From the NCBI RefSeq assembly GCF_050908995.1, contig NC_135118.1:3534001-3598000 (forward strand): 64,000 nt of DNA, given 5' to 3'. Position 1 is the stretch's first letter; every line of letters begins with the position of its first letter. The notes below the pieces were generated by a model. It saw only the letters and a program-made list of their open reading frames with translations, ran no database searches and had not been told where the DNA came from. The translations under genes were made by a program, and so were the position numbers. The DNA is from Andrena cerasifolii (lineage: Eukaryota; Arthropoda; Insecta; Hymenoptera; Andrenidae). Below are positions 10,701-22,702 of this stretch, one piece after another.

Positions 10701-13700
10701 TGTTTTACCAGCCACTTCATTAAAGCTATAGAATCGGTGACTAGATTACGTCTTAGATAGGTCAACAAAGCGTAGGATGTCATTTCGACATCAACCGGTC
10801 TAGGTACGGAATTATACCACGGATTCTTATCGTCTTTTGGCACAGGTTTGCTCCACCACTTAAGATCTTCTTTCGCTTTGGCTTTCGATTCGAGCAAAGT
10901 GAATGCCGTATTCTCGAATGGATGCTTGGCCAGATTTAAGGCATATGTGCATATACTCAGAGCATAAGCATCGTCTACTTCATTTATGTTACGAACAATG
11001 TAATCAATTCCTTTGTTTATTGTATTTCTGTATTTCCCATTAGAATCCTGCAATAGTGTATTCCTTTATGCACTGGTATCCAACTGATTATTTTCCATAT
11101 ACAAGAGTGAATTACATATTTCAACTTACCGCATTCTCGAGGAAAGCAATAAGAGTGAAGGCTGTCAGTGCAAGGCCCTTCGCAGCTCCACCTTGCATAT
11201 CACGATGAATAAGTTTTCCCACTTCTGGAAAGCTCCCATTTGGGATCTGATTATTCGATAACCACTGCAATGCTTCGTCTATTATTCTGTCTTCAACTGT
11301 AATATATGCCGCAGCCTGTTTGAACGCTTTCGCCACAAAAGCAGTAAGCCTAATTAAAAAAAAAAAACAAAATTATAAAACCTTAAAAAATATTGTTTCC
11401 TTTGTAGAGAGACTAATTTTTGTTTTATTTTTTTTTTGTAAAACATACCATGTACTTCCAGTGCTATCCGACATTCCAAATGCACTAAAGGAGCCATCAT
11501 CATGCCTGTAAGTCAATTCCCGTTGGTATCCTATTTCCATATACCTTAAAGCTTTGCCTTGTACGGCTTGCGTCAACTGGTTCGTATTCTGTAAATAAAT
11601 GTTCGTATGTTGAATCTGTTTATTTTCCTTGTAAGTATTAATTCGAGTAGCCGCTTACTTTCAGATAATTCAATATCATAATGTTTGGAACAAAGTTCAA
11701 CATATTCTGTTCCCCGCAACCGGATGGCATTTTAATTAAATTTGCCAGGTTCAAGATACTCGGACCCAGAATATCGCCTGGTAAATATATAAATTTGTAA
11801 TAAATTTATCAACGTTAGAAATGGCCAGTGCATTTTAATAGCAGATCTTATTAACGAGGGAACATTACCTACTGCAGAGATTTCTATATGTTCGGAACCT
11901 GGCACAGCATTTTTTGGTATATCAATTGTGAAATTCGTCGACATGTGCGATCTACTCCTAAGGTCTAAGAAAGAAGCTTTGTTTATATATTGTGTTTCCC
12001 CTTCAGCCTAAAAGAAGAAACTAAATCTTATTTTATATCAGTAACGGATACAAAAAAAAACATAAGAAGAAAATGATATAAAACACATTACCTTAACCAG
12101 CAATTTACGTTCGACGCTATCACCAGCCAATATACTATTTGCTGTAGCTTTAATCATAATGTATCCCAACTCTCTCGGAATGATCATGAAAGATACGCTG
12201 GTACCAGAATTAGCTTTCACTTCTATTTTCTTCTTGCGGTACAGCTCCAATTCTGAAATATTCAAACGTAACTTGTGCCTACAGTATCATCTTGATTCTG
12301 CCGAATAAAACAATTTATGTAGTTTAAATCTTACTTGGTACATCGTGGACTTCGTTGGAAACTTCTGCGAAATCAAATTGACCTTCAGTTGTTAGCAAGA
12401 CTTCAGCGGTTACTGCTTTGTTCATGTAATTAAATACCACAATTTGTATCGCAACAATTTCTCCTCGGATCACAGAGTAGGGAAGATCCATGGCAACAAA
12501 AAATGGTCTAAAAACCTTCAACTATAAAGACATCGATAATTTTTATCATCCTTCGCATTTTGTAGACATACTATCTGCATAAGCATTCTGTAATTACCTT
12601 TCGCGGCTCTTCTATAAGGCCCAACCCATGAACATCATTTACGGAAAATGCAGTTAGTATCCATGACGTGATAGAGTCAGGTACATTTCTTTTGAATTCA
12701 TTTTTGCCATCGTACCTAGTTGTAATATGCACACTTAATTTCTGTTTTCATTTCATTCCTTGCTTCGAAATTTAATAGTAATATAGTGAGGCAAATAAAC
12801 AAAGTCACTTATTGGAAAAGAAGGTCTACACATGACGATCAAACAAATATTACGTGTAAGGAATTACCGTAGAAACTTATTTCTATTGCAAGGACAAGTT
12901 CTGTATATAAAATGTTGCTTGACAATACATAATCGTGTTTCACAACGACTCAATCATCTTATTGAAGCAAAGCAATTTACTTTATGTAATATGTAAGAAT
13001 AAATGACCGAAGTGATATGATACAAAACACATATGTACATAATTCATAGTGCACAGAAAATAGCAACGATATATTACACTTCATCGCTGACTACATATCA
13101 GGGGTTGAAAACAGTTATGATATCGGTTTCGGTTCTGGAAACAGTTATGAGAACCGAAATAATGTTGAAACAGTTACGAGTGAAAACGGTTCTGGCCTAT
13201 ATCGGTTTCGGTTCCGGTTCTACAGAACCGATATTATATCGGTTCCGTAACGGTTATATATCGGTTATACAGTAAACTCTCGCTGTGGAGCTGGGCTCGC
13301 CTCAACCATGCGTAAGCGCCTTTTAAATTATGATTAAATAATAAATCTGCGAAGAATAAATTGATGCTCAAAAGTAGTTTGAAATAACTTTTTTTTTAAG
13401 TTACGTTTAAGTTAATCCCTTATTAATGTGGCGTGCACCCTTAAGTGTTTAAAAATTGAAACAAAGTAAATTGCATATAGATATCGAAATTGTTGCAGAG
13501 CAACTTTCAACTATACATCGCATTTCCATTCTGTCATCGCACGTTTCAAAACACTTACGGACAGTGTCGCATTTCTTTCGGCCCATTATGTCGATATGTT
13601 TTTAAGTATCGCTAATAACTATTATACACTACGACTGATATTAATTTGACACTTCATTTAAAGTAGCTATTGCTACCACTAATAGCAATAACTTTCCTAA

Positions 13701-16700
13701 TATGTACAAACTTACTACTAATTTTATATTAATTATATAGATTATTAACTATTTTATTTTAACAAAGACAGTGTCTCCCGGACGAAAACGTGTCTTGCTG
13801 CGAAATATAATACTTTTTGTATTAAATTCAACGTGCTCGCCACTAGCTCAGGAATACAAGTGACTCTGGCCAATTGGTCTTAAACCCTCCGACCCAGAGA
13901 ATCGCTCTTCGCGTTTGTTTATAAGATCCTTCATCGCTCAGCCTCTCCATCTAGAGTCTCTCTTTTCAATACTTAATTTACAGATGCTGTCTTTCATTTC
14001 GGCTTTTCCTGCATTGATGGAGTTTTGAAAAAGAGGCACCAGATAGAGAAGCCCAGCGACAAAAAGACTTATAAACAAATCGAATTTCCATTAAAAAAAA
14101 ATGTGACATTGATCGTAAATATTTTGGAACGTGCTACGCATACCCGATGCGTAACAGATAGGATATATTACTGTTATAAAACCGATATATAACCGTAACC
14201 GAAATCGATATAGCCAGAAATTTCGGTTCCTTATAACAGTTATTCAGAATATCGGTTCTTCATAACTGTTTCAGTCAGAGCCAATATATAACAGTTTGAA
14301 ACAGTTTTATTCTCGGAACCGTTTCAACCCCTGCTACATATGTATAGCAGTCACGTACGAACACCCAAAACATCCCATAGCTTTGATTTACACAGAAGTG
14401 TTCTGAACAAAATGAAGCCACATCGCACGAACGTTATTCATCGAAGTACATACACTACCATGTATAAGTTACCGAACAGTTATTATCTGTAGGGCAATTG
14501 TAAGGTTCCCAAAGATATTTTGGGAGAGGCAGGCTTAATCCAGTATTTTCGCTTAAAATTGCCAATGGTTTAATTCGTCTGAATCTACTAATGGTAAGTG
14601 TTAGATTCAGTTTGATCTTTGGACGTGTCTCTTACGGATGGTAGTATACGCGTAGAAAGCGTGTATAAAAAGCTTTGTAAACTGAAAGTATATAAGATAA
14701 ATACCCTGAAGAGAAGTTTGTAAAAAGCCAGGTGTTTAAGATCTCATGCATTAGGAATACACGGGGCTTATTCCAGACAGGAGGTGGGATGCGAGAGAAG
14801 GCATAAGGACCTGCCAGTGGTGGTCTTGTTGCTAGTTTGTGCATAACAGGTGGACCAAGGTCTGGTCGAAGTGTAGATGCCCCATGAGGCGAGCCTGTTA
14901 TTCTACCTTCCAGTATTGCCGGTTGTCCTGCAATCCAATTCTATATATTGTATTATATCAGCTCGACTACGAGAATAATGAAGAATAATATAACATTACT
15001 ACAGAAATAAAGTTCTCGTTAAATTTATTGTGCGATCTTTATACCTTTCACAATAAAAAGAATGGGGATTCTTATTTTTTACGTGTTACTAAACAGAGTT
15101 AATCGCAGAGAGGTGAAACACTAAGCTGCAGTAAATCCGTCACCTTAAAGCGTAAGTCACACAACGCTACTGTTAAACTTACACATGCCTTCTACCCTGA
15201 TAGCCAAATCTGGGGAGCAGAATCTGACAACAGAACCGTAGTCGTCTGTGTCCGCATTTGGCTGCGTTCTGGGGTGCAGAGCCTGATGTCAGTGTCTGAT
15301 GTCAGATTCTGCAGTCTGCTACGGTTCTGACGTCAGACTCTGCGCTCTCATGCCAGAGCCAGACCCTGCTACCAATCTGATGTCAGACTGGAGACAGATG
15401 GTTATCAGAGTAATAATTTAGTCTGAAAGACGGTAATGTATGAGTAAGTAATCTCGAGTGGTTAGTACATAGAATTAGAGTGATATTATCTAACAAATTA
15501 TAGAGTAACAAGTGTTGTTTTAATAATAAAAAATTGAGTTGTCAGCAGGTAAAAATTTCAATGGCATTACCCAGCGTCAAGTATTTGCCAAAGCCAAGTT
15601 TCAGGGAAATTCTTGCGTACTTTCATCTTCTCTGATGGTAATGCAATTGAACCTAAAGCAATTGAACCTCCAGCAGCGGCTGGCAAGGCGACCTCTAAAT
15701 CAGATCTGTAGTATACTATACAGACATAAGCATTGTTAAACGATAAATACCTTGTTCGATCAGCTAAACAACTGATAGTAAGTATCGTATGAAATAGTGA
15801 ACTCAGAGGACATTAATTTCATGCTACGTTAAATAAGTAATAAATAAGTAATAAAATTGTAGACTAATACGTTACTACATTAGAAAAATATTCAGGATTA
15901 TATGGGTAAATTGATATTAGTAACCAATTTGACGATAAGCCAGGTAAAGTCTTGTTTTAATATACTTACGAGGTAGGAAATTTTCATGAATGTATCCATT
16001 CGTTATAATGATAGCGCCGCTCTCCTAATAAACAAATACGTAGATTAAGATTTTTTAACCAGAAACGAGCAAAAGATCGAAACGAGAGAAGTGATTTATT
16101 TACGCTAAAAACATCGTTCGCTGTAGCTGATCCTGGACTCCACAGGAATCGGTCGAAAACTGAATCTGTGTACGGTGATTCTTGCACCATATCGTATGAC
16201 TTCAACTCTTTGTACACTTGTTCCTGCAAATAACCAAAGCGCATACATACATATTAATTTGTTACGATCATTTACAATCAGGTAAATAAACATTTACATA
16301 CGTATGAAATGTCGTTGCCAGACTTCAACAAAATAGATCTTTGATCCACACCTAATAATCCAACGTATGAATTTGGTTTCGAGGTAATTACTAAATTAAC
16401 GTTTTCCCCCGGCCCAACTTCTTCTGGTGCCACTTTAATATCAACCTTAAATAAAAGGTGTGAAATAACCGCATTAAATGAATAAACTACGTTTAAAGGC
16501 TGGAGCAGACACAGTCCCAATTTCTGCTCATGTCCCCATTTCTGCTAATTTCGTATTTTTCTTATTATTTATGCGTTACGTTCGTACTATAGTTGCAACA
16601 AAATAATTATAAATTATGTAAACATTTACGCGAGTGTTGCACGAACTTGGGGCAATACTTACATCGCTATTTTTCATGAGCAGAAATACGGACATTTAGA

Positions 16701-19700
16701 GCATTATATATTTAATTACAAATTACTAATAGTTAAGCATCTTTAAATATCTTTCTTAAATAGTTTTTGAATTGGTTAATTTACTATTAAAGAATTAATC
16801 AATTACTCTGCAAATTTTGATCACAAACAAATTTTTTACACCTTTATAACGAGTTACCTCTCAAATGAGCAGAAATTGAGTCATTCACCTTAATTTAGTC
16901 GAGTAGCGAGTAATTTAGTAATTTACCATTGCTTTACTAAACTACTTGACTAAATTACTCGGCGTGTCTGAATCAGCCTTTATGAACCGCAATTCACTTA
17001 CGAAGTTTTGAAGCACTCCTTCGAGTTCTACGTCTAAAGCGTCAGCAATAATTTCTCCATCGTTCCCTACATAATATACAATCACATGTGCAGTAGGGGC
17101 CATAACATAAGTTGCCAGGAACCTAGAAATGAAAATATTTATTCCACTTACCGACCAGATCAGGCCACTTTACGATTAAGGGTGGTTAAACATTTACTTG
17201 AAAGTTGTTGTGTGGTTGTTTTGCACATATATAAAACCAGCGTCCAATATATCACCACGTCCAAATACCTCATAGTTAATATATTTCAGTGGAACTGTGG
17301 AATTTACTTGAATCTCGACGTCTCGATTAACCTTATGTAGCATAGATATTTCATAATTAATATCGACATTTTGAAGAATTTAAAAAGAACTTTCAAATAA
17401 TCATACCGTGGGTGTTTCAGTTTGCAGAGTAGCTTGTATGTACTCGTTGTTCCGAGACATAGCTTGATTCGTAGAAGGGAACAACTCATGGAGATTCAAG
17501 TATTGTGCCTATTCATAAAGCTTCTTTCAGTAATTAATACGTATCAAGTTCGCTTTATTCTATGTTTACTTTATTTTCTAATGTATGCATGTACTATGTA
17601 GGTACTTGTAGCAGCATCTCACCTCAATGTTCAAAGGAAATGAGATGTTATTCCCATTTTTCGGCGGGTAGAAATCTAATTGCACCATTCCATTTCCATC
17701 CAGCATACGAGTGATATTGGAGTTTGCAGACTGGTAAGTGTACCCGTACATTACTGTAACAGGATTTTTGGTATCTCGCACTGGTGTCCCATCATGATAT
17801 GTCAATTTTATCTGGAAAAATTATTATTTAAACTAGAGGTAGCTTACGAGGGGAGGACACCATGTGGTAGACACCGATTTTGATGAGCCTTGGCATGATG
17901 GATCTATGTCGAACATAAGTAAATATTTGTCCGAGCGTTTCAGCCAATAGGCCTTAATAAAAGAGATATTTACATGTAAATTATTAAAAATTTCATTCTG
18001 GTTGTGGGGTTTTAGTGGGTAAAAATCCCACACTGGCGCCCACGGGAGATTCCCTTTTGGAGGGGTCGGGGTGTCTTTTGAACATGTTCTTTTATAAATT
18101 TTTTTTCTAACTTGGGGAAATCTTCAAAAGGAAGAACCCCGACTCCTTCAGAAGGGAATCCCCCAGGGGTGCCAGGGTAGTGTGCGATTTTTACCCATTA
18201 AAATCCCACGGCTACTATGAAATTTTTAATAATTTCCATGTAAATATCTCTGTTATTAAGGCCCATTGGTAGAAACGCTCGGACACCCATTTACTTATTT
18301 TCGACATAGATCCATCGTGCCAAGGCTCGTCAAAATCGGTGTCTACCACATGGTGCCCTCCCCTTGTTAGATGTAAAGCATTTAAATTTATACTTAAGAT
18401 TTACACACTAGAACCAATATGCACTTACAAACGCTGTGTACTTCAAGCCAGGTTTATAATATTCCGATGATTTTATTAAATCCATCGTGTATTTATGTTT
18501 GTGCAATGTTATTTGCATAGAAGTGTTCTGCCTCCTACCGGTTAAAGATTCTTCTACTGCAACATCAATCATAACTAGTCTTTTGTACTCGTCAGTTAAT
18601 CTATGGAAGATACGCGTATAAAATATATTTCTCTCTAAAAAAAAATATTTAAATATATACTATTCAATGGTACATACTTAAGCTCAGAATGAATATCAAA
18701 GTCAATGGTCACTTTGCCATCAATAGGAATCACTTTTCGTATGGGCTGTTGATAGATTGGTTGAATAACACCAGAGAAAATGTCAGGATAGGCTGTAACT
18801 GTTGCCTCACCTTTCACTGGCTTGCCATAAGTGTACCTAAATGATTCGCACTTTGAAATGAATAATTTTCATCAAACCTTGTATGAGAATAATAAACTTT
18901 CGATATTGAGTAACGTTACTGTTACTAACGATAAGTAGTACAGTTATCAAGAAGAGGAAGATCACGAGTACATAATCGGGGATGTTTCTTCAAAGGAGCT
19001 TCAACTAAAATAATATAAATGCGGCTGATTATTAAAATTCACTTACTTGGCATAGATCGTTGCAGTGATCTTTGAATCTTTAAATGTAAAATGTTTAGGA
19101 GCATCAATGGTCACTTCAAAATTGGGAAGAACATACTCGGCAACCTCGAACTCCTTTTGAAAAGTTTGATCGCCAACATTAGCAGTGATTTTCCATGTGC
19201 CTAGAACTGGTGACTCGGACAGTTCCATTTCTCCATTAAATATTCCGTGTGTCACAGATGGCCGAATCCACTGTTTAATTCTGTTGCCTCTTCCATCCTA
19301 TAAGCATTTTATCGATAGTATGCAACGTAGTCTGCTTAAGGGGCCCTTCTGGTAATCACGCCGCAAAATTCGGCAACATTCAGGCTTTTTTTTCTCAGGG
19401 AATACAATGAATAACAATGTCAAACTTTTTTTCATTGATTAAGCTACTTGTAATGTTTACGGAACAATTTTTTAAATACACTTTTAATTGTATTTTTTTT
19501 CAATGTTATCTGGAGTTCAAAATCGGGCCTTTGAAAATAAACACCTCCCTGGCGGCAGTGATTTAAGCTCACAGACTCATCTGAAGCAAAAAAGCCAAGC
19601 TGATTCTTACTCGTTATGAGTGCCGCTATCGCAGGTGCCAGAATTAGCCACGTAAGTAAAAATTTAACAAAATTGCGCGCATTCAGAGTTCAAATTTCGA

Positions 19701-21165
19701 AATTTTCCACTTTTACTTGAAGTTTGAATTAGGCATAATTATAGCGCATAATTCCGTCGATATCTACTACGTTATCAGTGAAAAGAAAACTTCAAACCGA
19801 TTTACCGGTTTGCAATCCCTAATTCTGGCACCTGCGATAGCGGCACTTATAATGATTAAGAATCAGTTTGTTTTTTTTGTTTCAGATCAGTCTGCGAGCT
19901 TAAATCACTGCCGCCAGGGAGGTATTTATTTTCAAAGGCGCGATTTTGAACTCCAGATAACATTGGAAAAAGACAATTAAAAGTGTGTTTAAAAAATTGT
20001 TCCGTAAACATTACAAGTAGCTTAATAAATGGAAAAAAAAGTTTGACATTGTTATTCATTGTATTCCCTGAGAAAAAAAGCCTGAATGTTGCCGAATTTT
20101 GCGGCGTGATTACCAGAATGATCCCTTAATTTACTGCAGGATCAGTGGCGGATTTAACAGCGTGACCGATGAGCAGTTGCCACCTGGGCCCCTGCTCGGA
20201 AGGCCCCACCAGGGCCCCATCCTTAAAAAGAATTATGATTTCATCCGAACTATATTCTTTTTCTGTATTATTACACTGAGTCCATTTTCAGCAAACTACC
20301 GTTTTAGTTTGCCAAAAAATGGGCCCAGCTCAGAAGGCCCAACCCCTAGCGTCCTGTCTTAAAAAATAAATTATGATTTTATCCAAGCACTGTTTTTCTA
20401 TTCTCTTCTGTACATTTACCCATTTTAGTAAACTACCTCTTCATTTTCCTCGAAAAACGTTTACCACCTGGGCCTTTTCTCTTAAATCCGCCACTGTGCA
20501 GGATGTTTGTTTAAAACCCCGTTTACCGTAATGTAAATCTCTGCTAATCTGGCAAGTGTGGGTCGAAGTCTAGAATTCAGCAGAACGCATCTGAACATGA
20601 CTTTATTTCCCGGTTTATAAATTGCTCTGTCAGTTTGAACGAAGACAGAGTAACTCTTATGAATGTATTCGACTGGTTTCGAACTTGAGAACTCTATACC
20701 AGACAGACCACGTGATATTAATTGGTATTTACCAGGTGTAATGTCGTGAATCTAGAATTTTAAACACAATTGATAAGTAGAAACTGTCTTCATTATGGAG
20801 AGAAATTCCAGTTTCAAGTAGGCTTACCTGCAGCCGTAAGATTCCTGTGGAATACGGCTGCACGCCTATAACTTGGGACACGTTAAATATACCCCCATCG
20901 TCGAGCAATCCATTCAATTCGATGTATATCATCGACGTTGTGGATATACCAGTGGTGCTCACTGCTACGTGATATTCTGAATCAGGTCGGACCACTTTTG
21001 GAGCAATTATGCTATAATATCTTTGGAAGAAAGTAAAAACGTATTTAATTACTTCAAATATCAATCTAAAAGTGGGTAAATCTCATGTATATATACATAC
21101 GGTTCTCCAGTAATGGTTGTAATTATACACGACAGAAAAAATACGTAGAACCGCTGCCAATCCAT
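7768..21165 (-). CDS. Thioester-containing protein, CD109/alpha-2-macroglobulin family
   Basis: Twenty-seven minus-strand exons join in phase to 1474 codons (1473 aa). Exon high ends run 21165, 21020, 20751, 19297, 18836, 18600, 17811, 17508, 17331, 17122, 16445, 16223, 16024, 14927, 12715, 12521, 12252, 12007, 11777, 11588, 11349, 11047, 10591, 9335, 9091, 8835, 7967, down to the stop at 7768. An N-terminal signal peptide (MDWQRFYVFFLSCIITTITG) is followed by MG domains (QTDRAIYKPGNKVMF). The intact thioester GCGEQ is at residues 939-943 (bases 11707-11721), inside an alpha-helical TED domain (GSFSAFGMSDSTGSTW). Next comes a receptor-binding domain with RTHKVAKQKPVPVSIYDYYD, then a Cys-rich tail. 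The last roughly 20 residues are hydrophobic and look like a GPI-attachment signal, as in CD109. Family members opsonise microbes or act at the cell surface; which applies here cannot be told. The exact orthologue (TEP versus CD109) was not resolved. Confidence 0.93.
8059..8160. repeat. 45-bp tandem repeat, about 2.3 copies
   Basis: Units at 8059-8103 and 8104-8148 and a partial unit from 8149. Each starts GTGAGACYCGTGG and ends AAAGCACGG, so unit junctions form the palindrome CACGGGTGAGACCCGTG. A diverged further piece, AAGACCCGTGGTACGTCG, resumes after the nested element (about 8397). Confidence 0.7.
8169..8389. mobile_element. Nested MITE interrupting the tandem repeat
   Basis: Perfect 13-bp terminal inverted repeats CTCTAGGGAGTGA. 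The flanks are GATT on both sides (8165-8168, 8390-8393), a possible 4-bp target duplication. A subterminal inverted repeat (GGAGCAAAAGCGGAAA and inverse) surrounds a purine-rich core. It splits the 45-bp repeat array, so it is younger than the array. Confidence 0.6.
9395..10422. mobile_element. Foldback element in TEP intron 23
   Basis: Long paired arms. Outer arms share GAATGTGCATCGGGCGCGCA (near 9420) with its inverse (near 10378), and inner arms share ACGCTTCGATGTACG with its inverse. The centre has two copies of a block containing TGCTAACAA and ATTTTCAAAATTCACGAAAA. No clear target duplication. Confidence 0.65.
13099..14333. mobile_element. hAT-type foldback, family H3, in TEP intron 14
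   Basis: Termini are CAGGGGTTGAAAACAG and the inverse (GTTTCAACCCCTG). A perfect 8-bp duplication CTACATAT lies at 13091-13098 and 14334-14341. Arms are rich in TATCGGTTTCGGTT-like repeats. It makes up most of a roughly 2 kb intron. Confidence 0.85.
15218..15342. repeat. Inverted repeat rich in CTGATGTCAGA motifs, TEP intron 13
   Basis: CAGAATCTGACAACAGAACC at the left pairs with GGTTCTGACGTCAGACTCTG at the right. Between and beyond (to about 15388) the near-palindrome TCTGATGTCAGA recurs at least four times. Probably a decayed MITE. Confidence 0.45.
16495..16981. mobile_element. Inverted-repeat element in TEP intron 10
   Basis: Termini are AAAGGCTGGAGCAGACAC and GTGTCTGAATCAGCCTTT. Subterminal AGTCGAGTAGCGAGTAATTT and TTTACCATTGCTTTACTAAA recur at 61090-61130, so this is a dispersed family. 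No clear target duplication. Confidence 0.55.
17848..18365. mobile_element. Foldback element in TEP intron 6
   Basis: Termini GAGGGGAGGACACCATG and CATGGTGCCCTCCCCTT. Arms of about 230 bp pair (CATAGATCCATC and its inverse; CTCTTTTATTAAGGCC-like and inverse). It fills most of a roughly 617-bp intron. Confidence 0.65.
19340..20125. mobile_element. TTAA-bounded foldback in TEP intron 3
   Basis: Flanked by TTAA at 19336-19339 and 20126-20129. Arms pair over about 300 bp (CTGGTAATCACGCCGCAAAA and inverse; CTGGCACCTGCGATAGCGGC and inverse). The TIR starts GGGGCCCTT on the left and GGGATCATT on the right, so the outermost bases differ. Confidence 0.6.
20143..20496. mobile_element. hAT-type MITE, family H4 (copy 1), TEP intron 3
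   Basis: Termini CAGTGGCGGATTTAA and TTAAATCCGCCACTG. Perfect 8-bp duplication TGCAGGAT at 20135-20142 and 20497-20504. It lies 18 bp beyond the TTAA foldback in the same intron. Confidence 0.85.
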
Positions 21166-21837
21166 GTTTGCGGCTTCTGTAAAAATTCACATTGATTTCA
21201 TGTAAACAAGTCCTTTACAAGTGCTCCTGGAATAATAAAACCTTAGCAATTGCCATCAGAGTAATATAAACATTGCGGACTTCCTGCACGAGTTTTATTT
21301 GCTCAACAAGGATTTGATATTAAAAGTGAAACAAAGGAATTCAATCATTGTTAAACGCACGTATCTAACAAGTATTATGCAACATAGCTTTGTTCGACGA
21401 AATTATATTTATCACCTTAAATCACCAAATTGGCTTTTCCATGAATACTTCCATACTTCCTCGTGACATATGTTGTTTTTATAATCACGCGAATAAGGAA
21501 GGAAAAAACCCAAATGTATTATGTTGAAGACTATGCGCGGTGTATGTGTTGAGCAATCAAAAACATGAAGTTTTATAAATTATATTAAACGATGTAATTT
21601 ATTACTGTTTATTAATATATACTTTATTAATATTATAATTTTTACATATACTATACATACAGGGTGATGTTGAAAAATGTTATTAGACAAGAAATATATA
21701 GCCAATTTGCTTCTTTCTAAAATGAGGGTATCATGGAAATTTTAAGGCCATTGGTGTTCTTATAAATGGAACCATGTATTCTATCTGTTACATTTATTAT
21801 ACATATAATACACACGAAGATGAATAATTCGAATAAA

Positions 21838-22077
21838 GCGAATTCCACTTACGCCCAAATCGGCCGCGCTCACGATCGTAGGAATTTTTCGTTCTTGTAA
21901 CAAACTGAATTTCGTAAATTATATGTTCTTGTTTTCGAGTCGCAATTTATATTTAAGAACCTGTATTTCCCGATAACGGCCCTTTCACAGATCTCTCTGT
22001 CATATTTCAGATTTTCATGGATTTTGAAACGAAAATCACGGGCGTTTGCGGGCGATTTGGGCGTAAATGGAATTCGC
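21838..22077. mobile_element. Inverted-repeat element, GCGAATTCC family
   Basis: Termini GCGAATTCCACTTACGCCC and GGGCGTAAATGGAATTCGC. Partial or related copies start at 30199 and 46579, each with CCACTTACGCCCAAATCG. Confidence 0.6.
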
Positions 22078-22522
22078 CCGTGTAATCTAGGCAGAAATAA
22101 TTCACTGAATTTGTTTTGCATACATATGTGCCTCAATGGTGTTACAACAGGTGCTCGAAAAAATGGACATCATTTATGATGCTAAAAATTTGGATCCTTG
22201 CAAAAGGTGGTCTGTATATGTATATCGCTGTTCCCGTGCACCGTATAATGACGCAGCTGCGAAAAATGGTTTTTCAGGAGACGAAGATTGTGGAAAGAGT
22301 ATGTAAGAGATTAGTCTGAGATTAGTAACGCATTTATCGGAAAATTTGCACATGTGCAGTTACGCCGTTATTGCACTGAAACGGCGATGTGTTCTATTTG
22401 ATCTGGTGACACTGGGGCACATATTGGATTATAGGATAACGGACATAAGTCTATCATAAGAGTGAACTGAAATACATTAACCCTCTGTGAACCAGGTGAA
22501 GAAATGTAAGGTGCGGTATGAC

Positions 22523-22702
22523 TAGGGAATTCAATCCCGGGATCCCGGCTGTTTTTTTGGATTCTAAAACTCCCGGGATTTGATATATCAAGTTATAACT
22601 TATCCCGAGAATTTTTAAAAACGTAAATTACTTTACGAACAACTGAAAAGTATAAAAATGGAATTCAAAAAAACAGCCGGGATCCCGGGATTGAATTCCC
22701 TA
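22523..22702. mobile_element. hAT-type MITE, family H5
   Basis: About 37-bp terminal inverted repeats starting TAGGGAATTCAATCCCGGGA. Flanks GGTATGAC (22515-22522) and GGTATTAC (22703-22710) agree at 7 of 8. A near-perfect 180-bp hairpin. Confidence 0.75.

Noticed and set aside
15539..15739. 66-codon plus-strand ORF in TEP intron 13 that looks faintly gene-like
   Set aside because: Protein-like runs occur in two different frames with a stop between them and no family was recognised. It may be a retro-copied fragment, but I could not support it.
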